A DNA stretch of 59,810 nt from JAGXSE01 sp040757295 (GTDB lineage Bacteria; Bacillota; PH28-bin88), in NCBI GenBank assembly GCA_040757295.1, contig JBFLXH010000013.1:1-59810 (forward strand), in the 5' to 3' direction. Position 1 is the stretch's first letter; each line of letters opens with the position of its first letter. Under the pieces are notes generated by a model. It did not search any database, was not told the origin of the DNA, and saw only the letters and a program-made list of their open reading frames with translations. Both the position numbers and the translations under genes were made by a program. Shown here one piece after another: positions 15,217-23,432 of the stretch.

Positions 15217-16859
15217 ATCCACTACTCTGGTTAGTCGGTAGCTATGCAATCCTGATCGGCGGTCACTACATGGCGAGAAGGCCCATTGAAGCCCTTTGGC
15301 CCCCCGATCCGAATCGCACGACGCCTGCCGCGGAAATTAACAGCGGTGACTTTTCACCAACCCCCCCTGCCATCGTTCTTGGCCATTATTATATGTCTAT
15401 TGCGGGTTTATCCCCGGTGCTTTCCGCCATCGCAGGCCTTTACTGGGGCTGGTTGCCGGCCTTGGTCTGGATGCTGGTTGCGGTTATTTTCCTGGGAGCC
15501 ACCACAGAGTATATTACCATGATGGGCTCTTTAAGAAACAAAGGAAGCACTTTTGGCGAAATCACCTCTCTTACTGTGGGTAAAGCCAGCGGCATTTATT
15601 TGACCATCATGCTTTGGTTCTTAGGAGTCCTGGTTTTTTCCATTTTCTCCGTAACAATGTCCAACACCCTAATTGCCACGCCCATGGCCACAATTCCAAC
15701 CCTTGCCTTAACTTTTATCGCCGTTGGTTTCGGGTACATCCGAAGGACCAAGGGTGTAGCCCTATTGCCGTCAACCTTAATCGCCCTGGCAATCTGGTCT
15801 GTCTTTATCTATATCGGCATTCAAAATCCGGTTAAGTTTTCGTTCAACACATGGATGACAATCCTAATTATCTATACCCTGATTGCTGCCTACTTCCCCA
15901 TCTGGCTGGTCCTAGCACCCCGGGACTACTTGAATGCCGGCGTGTTGGTGGCCGGCTTGGCTATCGCCTCCATTGCCCTGATTATCGGTAATCCCAAGTT
16001 TTCTATGCCTATGTGGGTTGGCTGGGAAACTGCCCGCGGTGTCCTGTACCCCGCCCTGTTTGCCACCATTACCTGCGGCGCCATTAACTGCGCCCACTCC
16101 CTAATCACGGCAGGAACAGCATCTCGGATGTTGGATAATGAAAAGAACGCCTATCCCATCGTGAGTGCAGGTACCAAGGGCGAAACCGTAATGGCTCTGG
16201 TAGCTATCGCCCTGATTGCCAGCGCCCACGACTATCAGGCCTTCACCTCAACGGTTGTTAAGAACATAGGCGGCGCCTTTTCCTCAGCCTTTGGCAACGC
16301 CATGACTTATCTCGGATTGTCGCCGGAAATTGGCGCGGTTTTCGGGGCCCTTACCCTGACAGGTTTTATCATCACAACTATGGATACCTATGCCCGTGCC
16401 GGCAGGTACTGCCTGGAAGAACTGGCTCGGTCCGTACCGGTCTGCAAGGCTCTCCGCTTTGACATTCCGGCTGTATCCACCTTGGTCACTGTTGGCGTTG
16501 GCGTTTTGATTGCCTTGAAAACACCCTTCATGCAGATCTGGTCTGCCTACGCCCTCCTTTCCCTCACCTTTGCCATCTACCCCTATTCCATTGCCATTGT
16601 GAATAGGGTCAAAGAAGGCAAACCCTTTGACGGTCATTTTGTCGGCTGGGTTGTTGTCCCTGGCGCCTTCATGGCCCTTACCGGCGCGGTAGCCCTGTTA
16701 TACTTTATCAACAGGTTCATCAAGAACAACCAAATGATCCCGCTGGTCGTATCCTGCTTCCTGGTAGTCCTCTTTGTGCTGAGCTTGCTCCAGCTTTACA
16801 CCAGGGTTAAATTCTTGCTGGATCAAAGGAAAGCAGGCGGCATTTCCACCTCTGCCTAG
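15213..16859 (+). CDS. CstA-family carbon starvation transporter
   Basis: This 548-residue, many-spanning membrane protein matches the CstA family: the start GGHYMARR, IVLGHYYMSIAG, LAPRDYLNAGVLVAG, ITCGAINCAHSLITAGTAS and ITTMDTYARAGRYCLEEL correspond to conserved CstA blocks. Family members import peptides or pyruvate, and clostridial relatives may take up other amino-acid-like substrates. The ribosome site AAGGAGGT is strong. A sigma-54 promoter and a GntR-type operator precede it, and a strong terminator follows. It faces away from the preA-like operon and probably imports that pathway's substrate or a related compound (inference). Confidence 0.88.
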   Translation: MNPLLWLVGSYAILIGGHYMARRPIEALWPPDPNRTTPAAEINSGDFSPTPPAIVLGHYYMSIAGLSPVLSAIAGLYWGWLPALVWMLVAVIFLGATTEYITMMGSLRNKGSTFGEITSLTVGKASGIYLTIMLWFLGVLVFSIFSVTMSNTLIATPMATIPTLALTFIAVGFGYIRRTKGVALLPSTLIALAIWSVFIYIGIQNPVKFSFNTWMTILIIYTLIAAYFPIWLVLAPRDYLNAGVLVAGLAIASIALIIGNPKFSMPMWVGWETARGVLYPALFATITCGAINCAHSLITAGTASRMLDNEKNAYPIVSAGTKGETVMALVAIALIASAHDYQAFTSTVVKNIGGAFSSAFGNAMTYLGLSPEIGAVFGALTLTGFIITTMDTYARAGRYCLEELARSVPVCKALRFDIPAVSTLVTVGVGVLIALKTPFMQIWSAYALLSLTFAIYPYSIAIVNRVKEGKPFDGHFVGWVVVPGAFMALTGAVALLYFINRFIKNNQMIPLVVSCFLVVLFVLSLLQLYTRVKFLLDQRKAGGISTSA

Positions 16860-16878
16860 CCCTTCTTATAAGAGCTGC

Positions 16879-16907
16879 AAAAACGCCGGCTTACCCGGCG
16901 TTTTTTA
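16879..16907 (+). terminator. Terminator of cstA
   Basis: AAACGCCGG (16881-16889) and CCGGCGTTT (16895-16903) pair around a five-base loop, followed by a T-run. Repeat R2 copy 1 begins immediately after. Confidence 0.9.
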
Positions 16908-17036
16908 TAACGCATAGGAAATTATGGGTGTTTAAAAAATGTGGATAAATCATAATTCCCGTCATGCGTTTCAACAAAGTCAACCGCATTAAGTCTTCCG
17001 AAGGAAGTTTCTTCCAAAGGAAGACTTTGTTCTTTT
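16907..17036 (+). repeat. R2 repeat, copy 1
   Basis: The element begins ATAACGCATAGGAAATTATG directly after the cstA terminator and ends GACTTTGTTCTTTTT. AACGCAT pairs with ATGCGTT, GAAATTATG with CATAATTCC, and AACAAAGTC with GACTTTGTT. Copies are at 20810-20922 and, inverted, 47376-47473. It is longer than copy 2 because of an extra AAGGAAG-type repeat near its end. Confidence 0.8.
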
Positions 17037-17083
17037 TCAAGCTTTCAAAAAACTTCTTTCTTTTCTCCCAATACCACGGCTTT

Positions 17084-17099
17084 AGGCACGGAAATTGAA
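17084..17099 (+). promoter_or_regulatory. Weak sigma-54-like site upstream of the molybdenum hydroxylase operon
   Basis: AGGCACGGAAATTGAA fits the -24 half (GGCACG) exactly and the TTG of the -12 half, with right spacing, but has GA where GC is expected. The position (start near 17110, before the ribosome site at 17126) is suitable. It is an imperfect candidate. Confidence 0.3.
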
Positions 17100-17138
17100 T
17101 GGATTATTGTCAGCTAATCTACTTTGGAGGTGACGCTG

Positions 17139-17996
17139 ATGCCTTTTCCGGTTTATTTGGCCCCATCCAGCCTGGACCTGGTGTTCGAAACTCTTTTAGC
17201 GAACCCGGAGGCAAAAGTCCTGGCAGGCGGAACGGATTTATTACTTGCTATTCGCAAAAACAAGTCCCGCCCAACCCACCTGATTGACCTAGCCCAAGTT
17301 CCCGGGCTGGACGAGATTTTGGAAGAGGGACACCAAATACGAATAGGCTCGATGGTAAAAATCAGCCATCTGGCCAATAACCCTACTATTAGAAGAAATT
17401 TTCCTTCCCTAGCTACCGCAACAAAATCTTTAGGCAGCTGGCAGATCCGCAATGCGGCAACCATCGGGGGGAACCTGTGTAACGCCGCGCCTTCAGCCGA
17501 ATTGGCCCCCGCCTTGCTAACCTTGCAGGCAACAGCAATTATAACAGGCCCGACCGGTGACCGGGAGTTAGCAATTGGGGCCTTCTTTAAGGGACCAGGG
17601 CAGTGTGACCTTGCCCCCGGTGAAATCCTGCGGGAAATCTTAATACCATTTCCGCCAGCGGGCTGCAAAACAGCCTACTATAAGCACAGCCTGCGCCAAA
17701 CCATGGATTTGGCGCTGGTGAACGTCGCGGTTCTTTTAGTCGAAAAGGATGGGGTAATTGAGCAATGCAGGGTGGCTTTAGGAGCAGTGGCCCCTGTACC
17801 CATGCGAGCCCAGAAGGCTGAAAAGATTGTTGTGGGATACCCCCTAACCTCGGAAAGGATTGTCCAAGCCGCAGAAGCAGCAGCGTCGGAGTGCCGGCCA
17901 ATAACAGACATCAGGGCCACCGCCGATTACCGGCGCCACATGATTAAGGTACTAGTAAACCAGGCTTTAAGTTCATGGGCGAAAGGAGGGGTGTAA
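17139..17996 (+). CDS. Xanthine-dehydrogenase-family FAD-binding subunit
   Basis: This 285-residue protein is the medium (FAD) subunit of a three-subunit molybdenum hydroxylase. The FAD-binding motifs are VLAGGTDLLLAIR near residue 29 and NAATIGGNLCNAAPSAELAPALL near residue 109, as in CoxM/XdhB. The start is ATG 17139 behind GGAGGTG; a TTG at 17124 overlaps that ribosome site and is not used. It directly precedes the [2Fe-2S] subunit gene (adjacent stop/start), giving gene order FAD, 2Fe-2S, Mo. Confidence 0.92.
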   Translation: MPFPVYLAPSSLDLVFETLLANPEAKVLAGGTDLLLAIRKNKSRPTHLIDLAQVPGLDEILEEGHQIRIGSMVKISHLANNPTIRRNFPSLATATKSLGSWQIRNAATIGGNLCNAAPSAELAPALLTLQATAIITGPTGDRELAIGAFFKGPGQCDLAPGEILREILIPFPPAGCKTAYYKHSLRQTMDLALVNVAVLLVEKDGVIEQCRVALGAVAPVPMRAQKAEKIVVGYPLTSERIVQAAEAAASECRPITDIRATADYRRHMIKVLVNQALSSWAKGGV

Positions 17997-18482
17997 ATGA
18001 AAAAAGAGCCTATTTGTCTAATAATTAACGGCGATAGCTACGACCTTTTTGTTCCTACTCATAGGACACTTTTGGATGTTTTACGGGAGGATCTTGGTCT
18101 GATGGGGACCAAAAAGGGCTGTGGGGAAGGGGAATGCGGCGCCTGCACAGTGTTACTTGACGGGCAGCCGGTTAATTCCTGCCTAGTCCTGGCTATTCAG
18201 GCTGTGGGGAAAAAAATAACTACCATTGAAGGGTTAGCCAGCGGAAATCAGCTCCATCCCCTCCAGGAAGCCTTTGTTCAGCATGGCGCTATCCAGTGCG
18301 GCTTCTGTTCTCCCGGCTTTATCCTAACGGCTAAAGCCTTGCTCGACTCTAACCCCGCCCCGACCGAACAGGAAGTGCGGGAAGCTGTGGCTGGAAACCT
18401 ATGCCGCTGTACAGGCTATCAAAACATCATAGAAGCTATCCTAGCAGCTGCAAAAGAAATGGGGGACGCCAAAAATGCCTGA
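17997..18482 (+). CDS. Xanthine-dehydrogenase-family [2Fe-2S] subunit
   Basis: At 161 residues this is the small subunit with two [2Fe-2S] clusters. The plant-type cluster is CGEGECGACTVLLDG (about 42-56, with one more Cys at about 62), and the second cluster is CGFCSPGF plus CRCTGYQNI. It moves electrons between the molybdenum site and FAD. Its end overlaps the start of the large subunit gene by 8 bases. Confidence 0.94.
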   Translation: MKKEPICLIINGDSYDLFVPTHRTLLDVLREDLGLMGTKKGCGEGECGACTVLLDGQPVNSCLVLAIQAVGKKITTIEGLASGNQLHPLQEAFVQHGAIQCGFCSPGFILTAKALLDSNPAPTEQEVREAVAGNLCRCTGYQNIIEAILAAAKEMGDAKNA

Positions 18483-20757
18483 GTATAAAGTAATTGGCAA
18501 ACCGATTATCCCTCCTGAAGCCTATTTAAAGGCAACTGGGCAAGCCCAATTTACCTGCGATATTAAACTACCTGGCATGCTGTGGGGGAAGGTTCTACGC
18601 AGCCCTCTAGCTCATGCCAAAATCCATTTTATCGATACCTCCAAAGCCGCAAAAATGCCTGGAGTTAAAGCCGTTGTAACCTTTAAGGATACTCCGGGCC
18701 TTCCGTTTGGCACTGGAATTATCGATGACTGGACTATATTTGCCCGAGATAAAGTGCGCTTTGTAGGAGATGAAGTGGCAGCAGTGGCTGCAGTTGACGA
18801 GGACACTGCCACGGAAGCCCTAAGCTTGATCAGGGTTGAATATGAAGAACTGCCTGCCGTTATTGACATAGAACAGGCCTTACGCCCTGAAGCTCCGCTT
18901 GTTCATCAGCACGCACCAGGCAATTTGGCCAACAGGTTTTTCGTAGAACGCGGCAATATTGAACAGGCCTTCACGAAAGCTGACTTTATTGTTGAAGATA
19001 CTTTTACCACCACCCAGGTTTACCAGGCCTATTTAGAAACAATGAATGCAGTGGCTCATGCCCAAAACGGCAAAATTACCCTGTGGGCCTCAACTCAAGT
19101 CCCCTCCAAACTGCGCCTGACTTATGCCAAGGCTTTGAACATTCCCATGCAGGATATCAGGGTGATCAAACCTTTTGTAGGTGGCGGCTTCGGAGCTAAG
19201 TTCGAGAACATGGTAGATTTGGCAGCAATGGTACTCAGCGAAAAATCAAGCCGGCCCGTGAAAATCGTAAATACCAGGGAAGAAGATTTTATCGCAGGTA
19301 ACCCGCGAGTGCCCATGAAGATTTGGGTAAAGCTCGGCCTGAAAAAAGACGGGACTATCTTGGCCAAAGAAGTGCGAATTATTGCTGGTAACGGCGCCAG
19401 GACCGTATACGGCCCCCCGATCATGGCCACCGCCTGCTACCGTATTGATTCTCTATATAGAATTCATAATATCCGAACCGAAGGGTTATTGGTTTATACG
19501 AATACCGTCCCAACCGGCTGTTTCCGGGGGTTCGGCAATGCCCAAATGACCTTTGCCCTTGAAAGCCTGTTAGACCGGGCAGCCTATGAAATGGGACTTG
19601 ACCCGGCAGAAGTGAGACTTATTAACGCTGTCCAATCTGGGGATGTTTCCGCTCATGGCTGGTACATTTCCCGTTCCGGTTTAACGGATTGCATCCGTAA
19701 AGCAACAGAAGCCTCTGACTGGGAGGCCAAGCGGCTTTCTCCTAAAGAAGGGAAAATTAAAAAAGGAATTGGTTTAGCCTGCTGCAACCATGTTTCCGGT
19801 AACCGGCCTTTCTTCCGGCCTTTCGACGGGTCGGCCGCAATTATTAGAATAGGTGAAGACGGGAAGGCATTCCTGATCCATGGTGAATCCGATATTGGTC
19901 AAGGGCAAAACACTGTTTTCGCCCAGATCGCAGCCGAGTCCTTAGGGATCCCCTTCCAAGATATTACCGTTGCTGAAGTAGACACCCAAATCAGTCCTTT
20001 TGGCCTAGGCTCTTTCGCCACCAGAGGAACCGTTATGGGGGGAAATGGGATTATCGCTGCCTGCCAGCAGGCGAAACAAATGATTTTAAACCATGCTGCA
20101 GCTATGTTGGCTAAGCCCGCCGATAACTTAGATATCGTTGAAGGAAAAATTATAGTAAAAGATACTCCCGATCAACATATTACTGTTGCAGAGGTAACCA
20201 GAAACTATATGTTCTCCCATGGGGGGGCCCCAATGATTGCCGTGGGTAATTATGTGCCGGATACGGTATTGCCAGATGATAAGAGATACGGCAACATTTC
20301 CCCTGTTTATCCCTTTGGCTGCCAGATTGCTGAGGTAGAAGTAAACACGGAGACCGGACAGGTGCAGGTCACCGGCTTCTGGGCAGCTCATGATGTAGGA
20401 AGAGTGATTAATTCCTTAACTCTTCCCGGCCAGGTTCACGGCGGTGTGGCCACCGGGATCGGCTGGGCCTTGAGCGAGAACATGATATATGACAGCAATG
20501 GGCACATTCAAAACCCCGGTTTTCTTGATTACCGCATTCCCGGCAGCTTAGACTTGCCGAACCAGTTCCATGCCATTTTTATTGAATCAGATGATCCCAA
20601 GGGGCCTTTCGGGGCTAAGGGAATTGGTGAACCTGCCTTGAACCCTACAGCTGCAGCCGTTGCCAATGCTGTCTATAATGCGATAGGAGTACGGATTAAT
20701 CAACTTCCCCTTACTCCAGAGAAAATACTGGCAGCCCTGCGGGGTAAAAACGATTAA
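18475..20757 (+). CDS. Xanthine-dehydrogenase-family molybdopterin-binding subunit
   Basis: This 760-residue protein is the catalytic subunit that hydroxylates a heterocycle or similar substrate with water as oxygen donor. Seen are VGGGFGAKF (cofactor-contacting loop), GCFRGFGNAQ, GQGQNTVFAQIAAE and the terminal GAKGIGEPA with the catalytic glutamate. The sequence is not specific enough to separate xanthine dehydrogenase from nicotinate-, purine- or aldehyde-type relatives. Clostridial relatives can carry labile selenium at the Mo site, which sequence cannot show. With the neighbouring PreA-like and nitrilase genes, a nitrogen heterocycle is a reasonable guess. Confidence 0.9.
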   Translation: MPEYKVIGKPIIPPEAYLKATGQAQFTCDIKLPGMLWGKVLRSPLAHAKIHFIDTSKAAKMPGVKAVVTFKDTPGLPFGTGIIDDWTIFARDKVRFVGDEVAAVAAVDEDTATEALSLIRVEYEELPAVIDIEQALRPEAPLVHQHAPGNLANRFFVERGNIEQAFTKADFIVEDTFTTTQVYQAYLETMNAVAHAQNGKITLWASTQVPSKLRLTYAKALNIPMQDIRVIKPFVGGGFGAKFENMVDLAAMVLSEKSSRPVKIVNTREEDFIAGNPRVPMKIWVKLGLKKDGTILAKEVRIIAGNGARTVYGPPIMATACYRIDSLYRIHNIRTEGLLVYTNTVPTGCFRGFGNAQMTFALESLLDRAAYEMGLDPAEVRLINAVQSGDVSAHGWYISRSGLTDCIRKATEASDWEAKRLSPKEGKIKKGIGLACCNHVSGNRPFFRPFDGSAAIIRIGEDGKAFLIHGESDIGQGQNTVFAQIAAESLGIPFQDITVAEVDTQISPFGLGSFATRGTVMGGNGIIAACQQAKQMILNHAAAMLAKPADNLDIVEGKIIVKDTPDQHITVAEVTRNYMFSHGGAPMIAVGNYVPDTVLPDDKRYGNISPVYPFGCQIAEVEVNTETGQVQVTGFWAAHDVGRVINSLTLPGQVHGGVATGIGWALSENMIYDSNGHIQNPGFLDYRIPGSLDLPNQFHAIFIESDDPKGPFGAKGIGEPALNPTAAAVANAVYNAIGVRINQLPLTPEKILAALRGKND

Positions 20758-20768
20758 TCCAAAAGAAT

Positions 20769-20808
20769 AAAGCCCTCCTGGCTAAACTCCATAGCTGGAG
20801 GGCTTTCT
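20769..20808 (+). terminator. Terminator of the molybdenum hydroxylase operon
   Basis: AAAGCCCTCC (20769-20778) pairs with GGAGGGCTTT (20797-20806), followed by T-rich sequence. R2 copy 2 begins directly after. Confidence 0.9.
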
Positions 20809-20809
20809 T

Positions 20810-20922
20810 ATAACGCATAGGAAATTATGGTCTTTTTTTAAAATGTGGGTAAGTCATAATTTCCGCAATGCGTTTCAACAAAATCAACCACATTAAGTCT
20901 TCCGGAGGAAGATTTTGTTCTT
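20810..20922 (+). repeat. R2 repeat, copy 2
   Basis: It starts ATAACGCATAGGAAATTATG and ends GATTTTGTTCTT. Compared with copy 1, the inner stem AACAAAGTC/GACTTTGTT has become AACAAAATC/GATTTTGTT, a G-C to A-T compensatory change. It ends at the 3' end of the GntR gene on the other strand. Confidence 0.8.
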
Positions 20923-20926
20923 CCCA

Positions 20927-21643
20927 CTATTCCTGGTCATCCATGATAGCAAGCTCAGCTTCAGCCATGGTTAGGTGTTCATCCATCAATCTTTGGGCTG
21001 TCAAGGCATCTCTATTTGCTATGGCCTGATAAATATTAAAGTTCTGCTGGCAGAATACCTTGGCTTTTTCCGTATCCCGCAGCAATTTCTTCCTACTTGG
21101 CCCATATGCTTCTTTCATCAACCCTGACAGCATTGTCATAAAACTAATCAAAACCGGGTTATGGGTTGCCTCAACAATATTCAAATGGAAATTAATGTCT
21201 CCCTCATCAGCCGAATTACCCTGCAGTACTGCTGCCTGCATTTCTTCGGCGGCATCCTTTATTTTATAAAGGTCGGTTTTCGTCGCCCTCTCAGTTGCCA
21301 GTTTAATGCTTTCGATTTCAAGGATCTTACGAGCTTCCAACAAGTGATAAACATACTCCTTTTCCTTCATGACAATTGTTGCAATCGGGTCAAGGACGTG
21401 CTCAATGTTTGCTTCCTTTACATAGGCCCCACCACCCGGCGTGATTTCCAATAGCCCCATTGACTCCAGGGCAGTTAGGGCTTCTCGCACAGCTGACCGG
21501 CTAACCCCCAGCATCTCGGCCAGCTGCCTTTCGGGCAGCAGCTGGTCCCCTGGCGCTAAGACTCCGTCTTTAATAGATTGTTGAATTTGTTTAACGATAG
21601 TTTTGTATAGGCGAGTCTTCTTTTCGCGGCGAATTTCCACCAA
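20927..21643 (-). CDS. FadR-subfamily GntR transcriptional regulator
   Basis: The 238-residue protein has an N-terminal winged helix of the GntR type (PGDQLLPERQLAEMLGVSRSAVREALTALESMGLLE, about 32-66) and a C-terminal all-helical FCD ligand domain with the usual D/H/H metal-binding positions (NFHLNIVEATHNPVL and a late DEHL). FCD regulators bind small carboxylates and often repress catabolic operons. Palindromes fitting their operators are at 6785 and 15014. The gene sits convergent to the molybdenum hydroxylase operon, with an extended -10 (TGTTATAAT) upstream. Confidence 0.88.
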   Translation of the reverse strand: MVEIRREKKTRLYKTIVKQIQQSIKDGVLAPGDQLLPERQLAEMLGVSRSAVREALTALESMGLLEITPGGGAYVKEANIEHVLDPIATIVMKEKEYVYHLLEARKILEIESIKLATERATKTDLYKIKDAAEEMQAAVLQGNSADEGDINFHLNIVEATHNPVLISFMTMLSGLMKEAYGPSRKKLLRDTEKAKVFCQQNFNIYQAIANRDALTAQRLMDEHLTMAEAELAIMDDQE

Positions 21644-21704
21644 TCAGGCCCCCTTCAACGCTTCTTGTGCCTATGTCCTCTCAATTATAACAAAACCTAA
21701 TAAA

Positions 21705-21747
21705 ATTTACGATGGAGGAAATGATTTACGGAAAAAATGATTCCTCC
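21705..21747. promoter_or_regulatory. Repeat-rich gntR/lysO divergent control region
   Basis: GGAGGAA (21714-21720) and TTCCTCC (21741-21747) form an inverted repeat. ATTTACG occurs at 21705 and 21724, and AAATGATT at 21719 and 21735. TATAAT-like -10 boxes with a TG extension face both ways around it. It is a plausible operator region. Confidence 0.4.
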
Positions 21748-21786
21748 CAGATAAAACCTGTGTTATATTGAGGTGGGTGATATGCA

Positions 21787-22704
21787 ATGGCTGAAATATT
21801 CTTAGCTCTCTGTGCCGGACTGGGTTTGGGTTACTATAACCTTTTTTCCGATTGGGTTAATAAACAAGTAATCCGAGGTATGGGTGCCTGCCTATTAATT
21901 CTACTTGTCGCAATGGGTGCAAAAATAGGGGCTGACCCTTTAATGGTTCACCATGCTGGATTGTTGGGAATAAAGGCATTCTTCTTGGCAATGTCCGCTA
22001 TTGCCGGCAGTATTGGCGGGGTTCTTCTCATAGAAAGGCTTTTTTTGCGGGAACTGGCCACAAGCAGGGAAATAACTATCCAAACCTCAAATACTGGCAT
22101 ATCTTTTGGGCTGATTCCGAGCTGTTTGGTCGCTGGAATAGCTGTTGGTTACTTTCTTCTCCAACCTGGCCACATCCCCGTTTTAGAAGCTCTCGCTACC
22201 TGGGCTTTGTGGCTGATGCTTTTTGCAGTAGGGCTCGACTTGGGAAAGAACTCCAAGACCTGGCAGCAGGTACGGCAGATGGGAACAAAGGCCCTCTTAA
22301 TTCCAGCTTTCATCGCGATTGGCAGCGTTACAGGCACCGCCGTCGCAGGCAGTTTCGCCGGAATACCTATCCGGGAAGCTTCCGCAATCGGGGCTGGTTT
22401 CGGCTGGTATAGCCTTTCCGGGATTTTGTTAACTCAAATCTATCATGTGGAAACAGGCACTTTGGCCCTACTGACCAATGTAGCCAGAGAAGCCCTTGCT
22501 TTCCTGCTGATCCCCATAATGGCACGCAAAGGACACAAACTCGCCTGCGTTGCTCCGGGAGGAGCTACAACTATGGACACCACCCTGCCCATCATTTCCC
22601 GTGAGGCGGGAGTAGAAATAGCCCCTATCGCTTTCCTGAGCGGCTCCATATTAACTTTTTTAGTACCAGTGCTCGTTCCCTTATTGATCAAGATAGGCTT
22701 TTAG
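21787..22704 (+). CDS. lysO: LysO-family transporter (DUF340, lysine exporter-like)
   Basis: This 305-residue membrane protein has the two-part organisation of the LysO/YbjE family, with about eight to ten hydrophobic spans. The conserved AVGLDLGKN and GFGWYSLSGILLTQ segments and the TTMDTTLPIISREAG segment are typical. In Escherichia coli LysO exports lysine and toxic analogues. The gene is divergent from the GntR gene. A role in exporting amino-acid-like by-products is possible but not shown. Confidence 0.85.
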   Translation: MAEIFLALCAGLGLGYYNLFSDWVNKQVIRGMGACLLILLVAMGAKIGADPLMVHHAGLLGIKAFFLAMSAIAGSIGGVLLIERLFLRELATSREITIQTSNTGISFGLIPSCLVAGIAVGYFLLQPGHIPVLEALATWALWLMLFAVGLDLGKNSKTWQQVRQMGTKALLIPAFIAIGSVTGTAVAGSFAGIPIREASAIGAGFGWYSLSGILLTQIYHVETGTLALLTNVAREALAFLLIPIMARKGHKLACVAPGGATTMDTTLPIISREAGVEIAPIAFLSGSILTFLVPVLVPLLIKIGF

Positions 22705-22713
22705 TCTTTACTC

Positions 22714-23346
22714 TTAAGCTCTTGATTGATAATAACGGCACCACTGCTGCAGCTGGCAGACCCCACACCTGGGCCTTCTGGCCTGACAAACCTGCCTTCC
22801 ATGGGAAATTAACCAGTGATGAAACTGGCTCCACTGCTCCTTAGGTACTTGGGCACACAATTCCTGCTCTGCTTTAAGGGCATCCGTAGTATTGGCCAAT
22901 CCCAACCTGTTTGCTACCCTAAGCACGTGAGTGTCAACTGCCAGAGCTGGAAAACCGAAGGCGTTACTCAGCACCACATTGGCTGTCTTCCTGCCTACTC
23001 CCGGCAACTTAATTAATTCCTCCATTTGGTCAGGCACTTTGCCATCATACTTGTCGACCAGGAGTTTTGCCCCTTTGACCAGATGATTACTTTTATTCTT
23101 ATATAACCCGCAGCCCTTAATGTATTCCGCCAGTTCCTCCGGTCTGACTCCAGCCAGCGCATGGGGTGTGGGAAACTTCTTAAATAGGCTCTGAGTAATC
23201 AGATTAACCTGCCGATCAGTTGACTGGGCGCTTAGTATTGTCGCCACCAGAAGCTCGAAGGGGTTTTGAAAAACTAAAGTGGTTTTGGCTTCTGGATAGG
23301 CTCTAGACAAAGCGTCCAGGATTTGTTCAACTTCTCCTGAAAACAT
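22714..23346 (-). CDS. nth: Endonuclease III
   Basis: This is a bifunctional DNA glycosylase/AP lyase that removes oxidised pyrimidines. The helix-hairpin-helix LPGVGRKTANVV with the catalytic lysine, the DTHVLRVANRLG segment with the catalytic aspartate and the C-terminal [4Fe-4S] motif CQARRPRCGVCQLQQWC (C-X6-C-X2-C-X5-C) are all present. About 210 residues is the normal length. I prefer ATG 23346 (GGAAGG upstream); ATG 23400 would add 18 residues with no ribosome site. It is convergent with lysO. Confidence 0.93.
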   Translation of the reverse strand: MFSGEVEQILDALSRAYPEAKTTLVFQNPFELLVATILSAQSTDRQVNLITQSLFKKFPTPHALAGVRPEELAEYIKGCGLYKNKSNHLVKGAKLLVDKYDGKVPDQMEELIKLPGVGRKTANVVLSNAFGFPALAVDTHVLRVANRLGLANTTDALKAEQELCAQVPKEQWSQFHHWLISHGRQVCQARRPRCGVCQLQQWCRYYQSRA

Positions 23347-23432
23347 CTTATTCTTCCTTCCATTAATCGGGGGGTGACAAGCCCTTTTGGTCCGTGCCAT
23401 AATTAATTAGTTATATTATAGAGGAGGTCATT

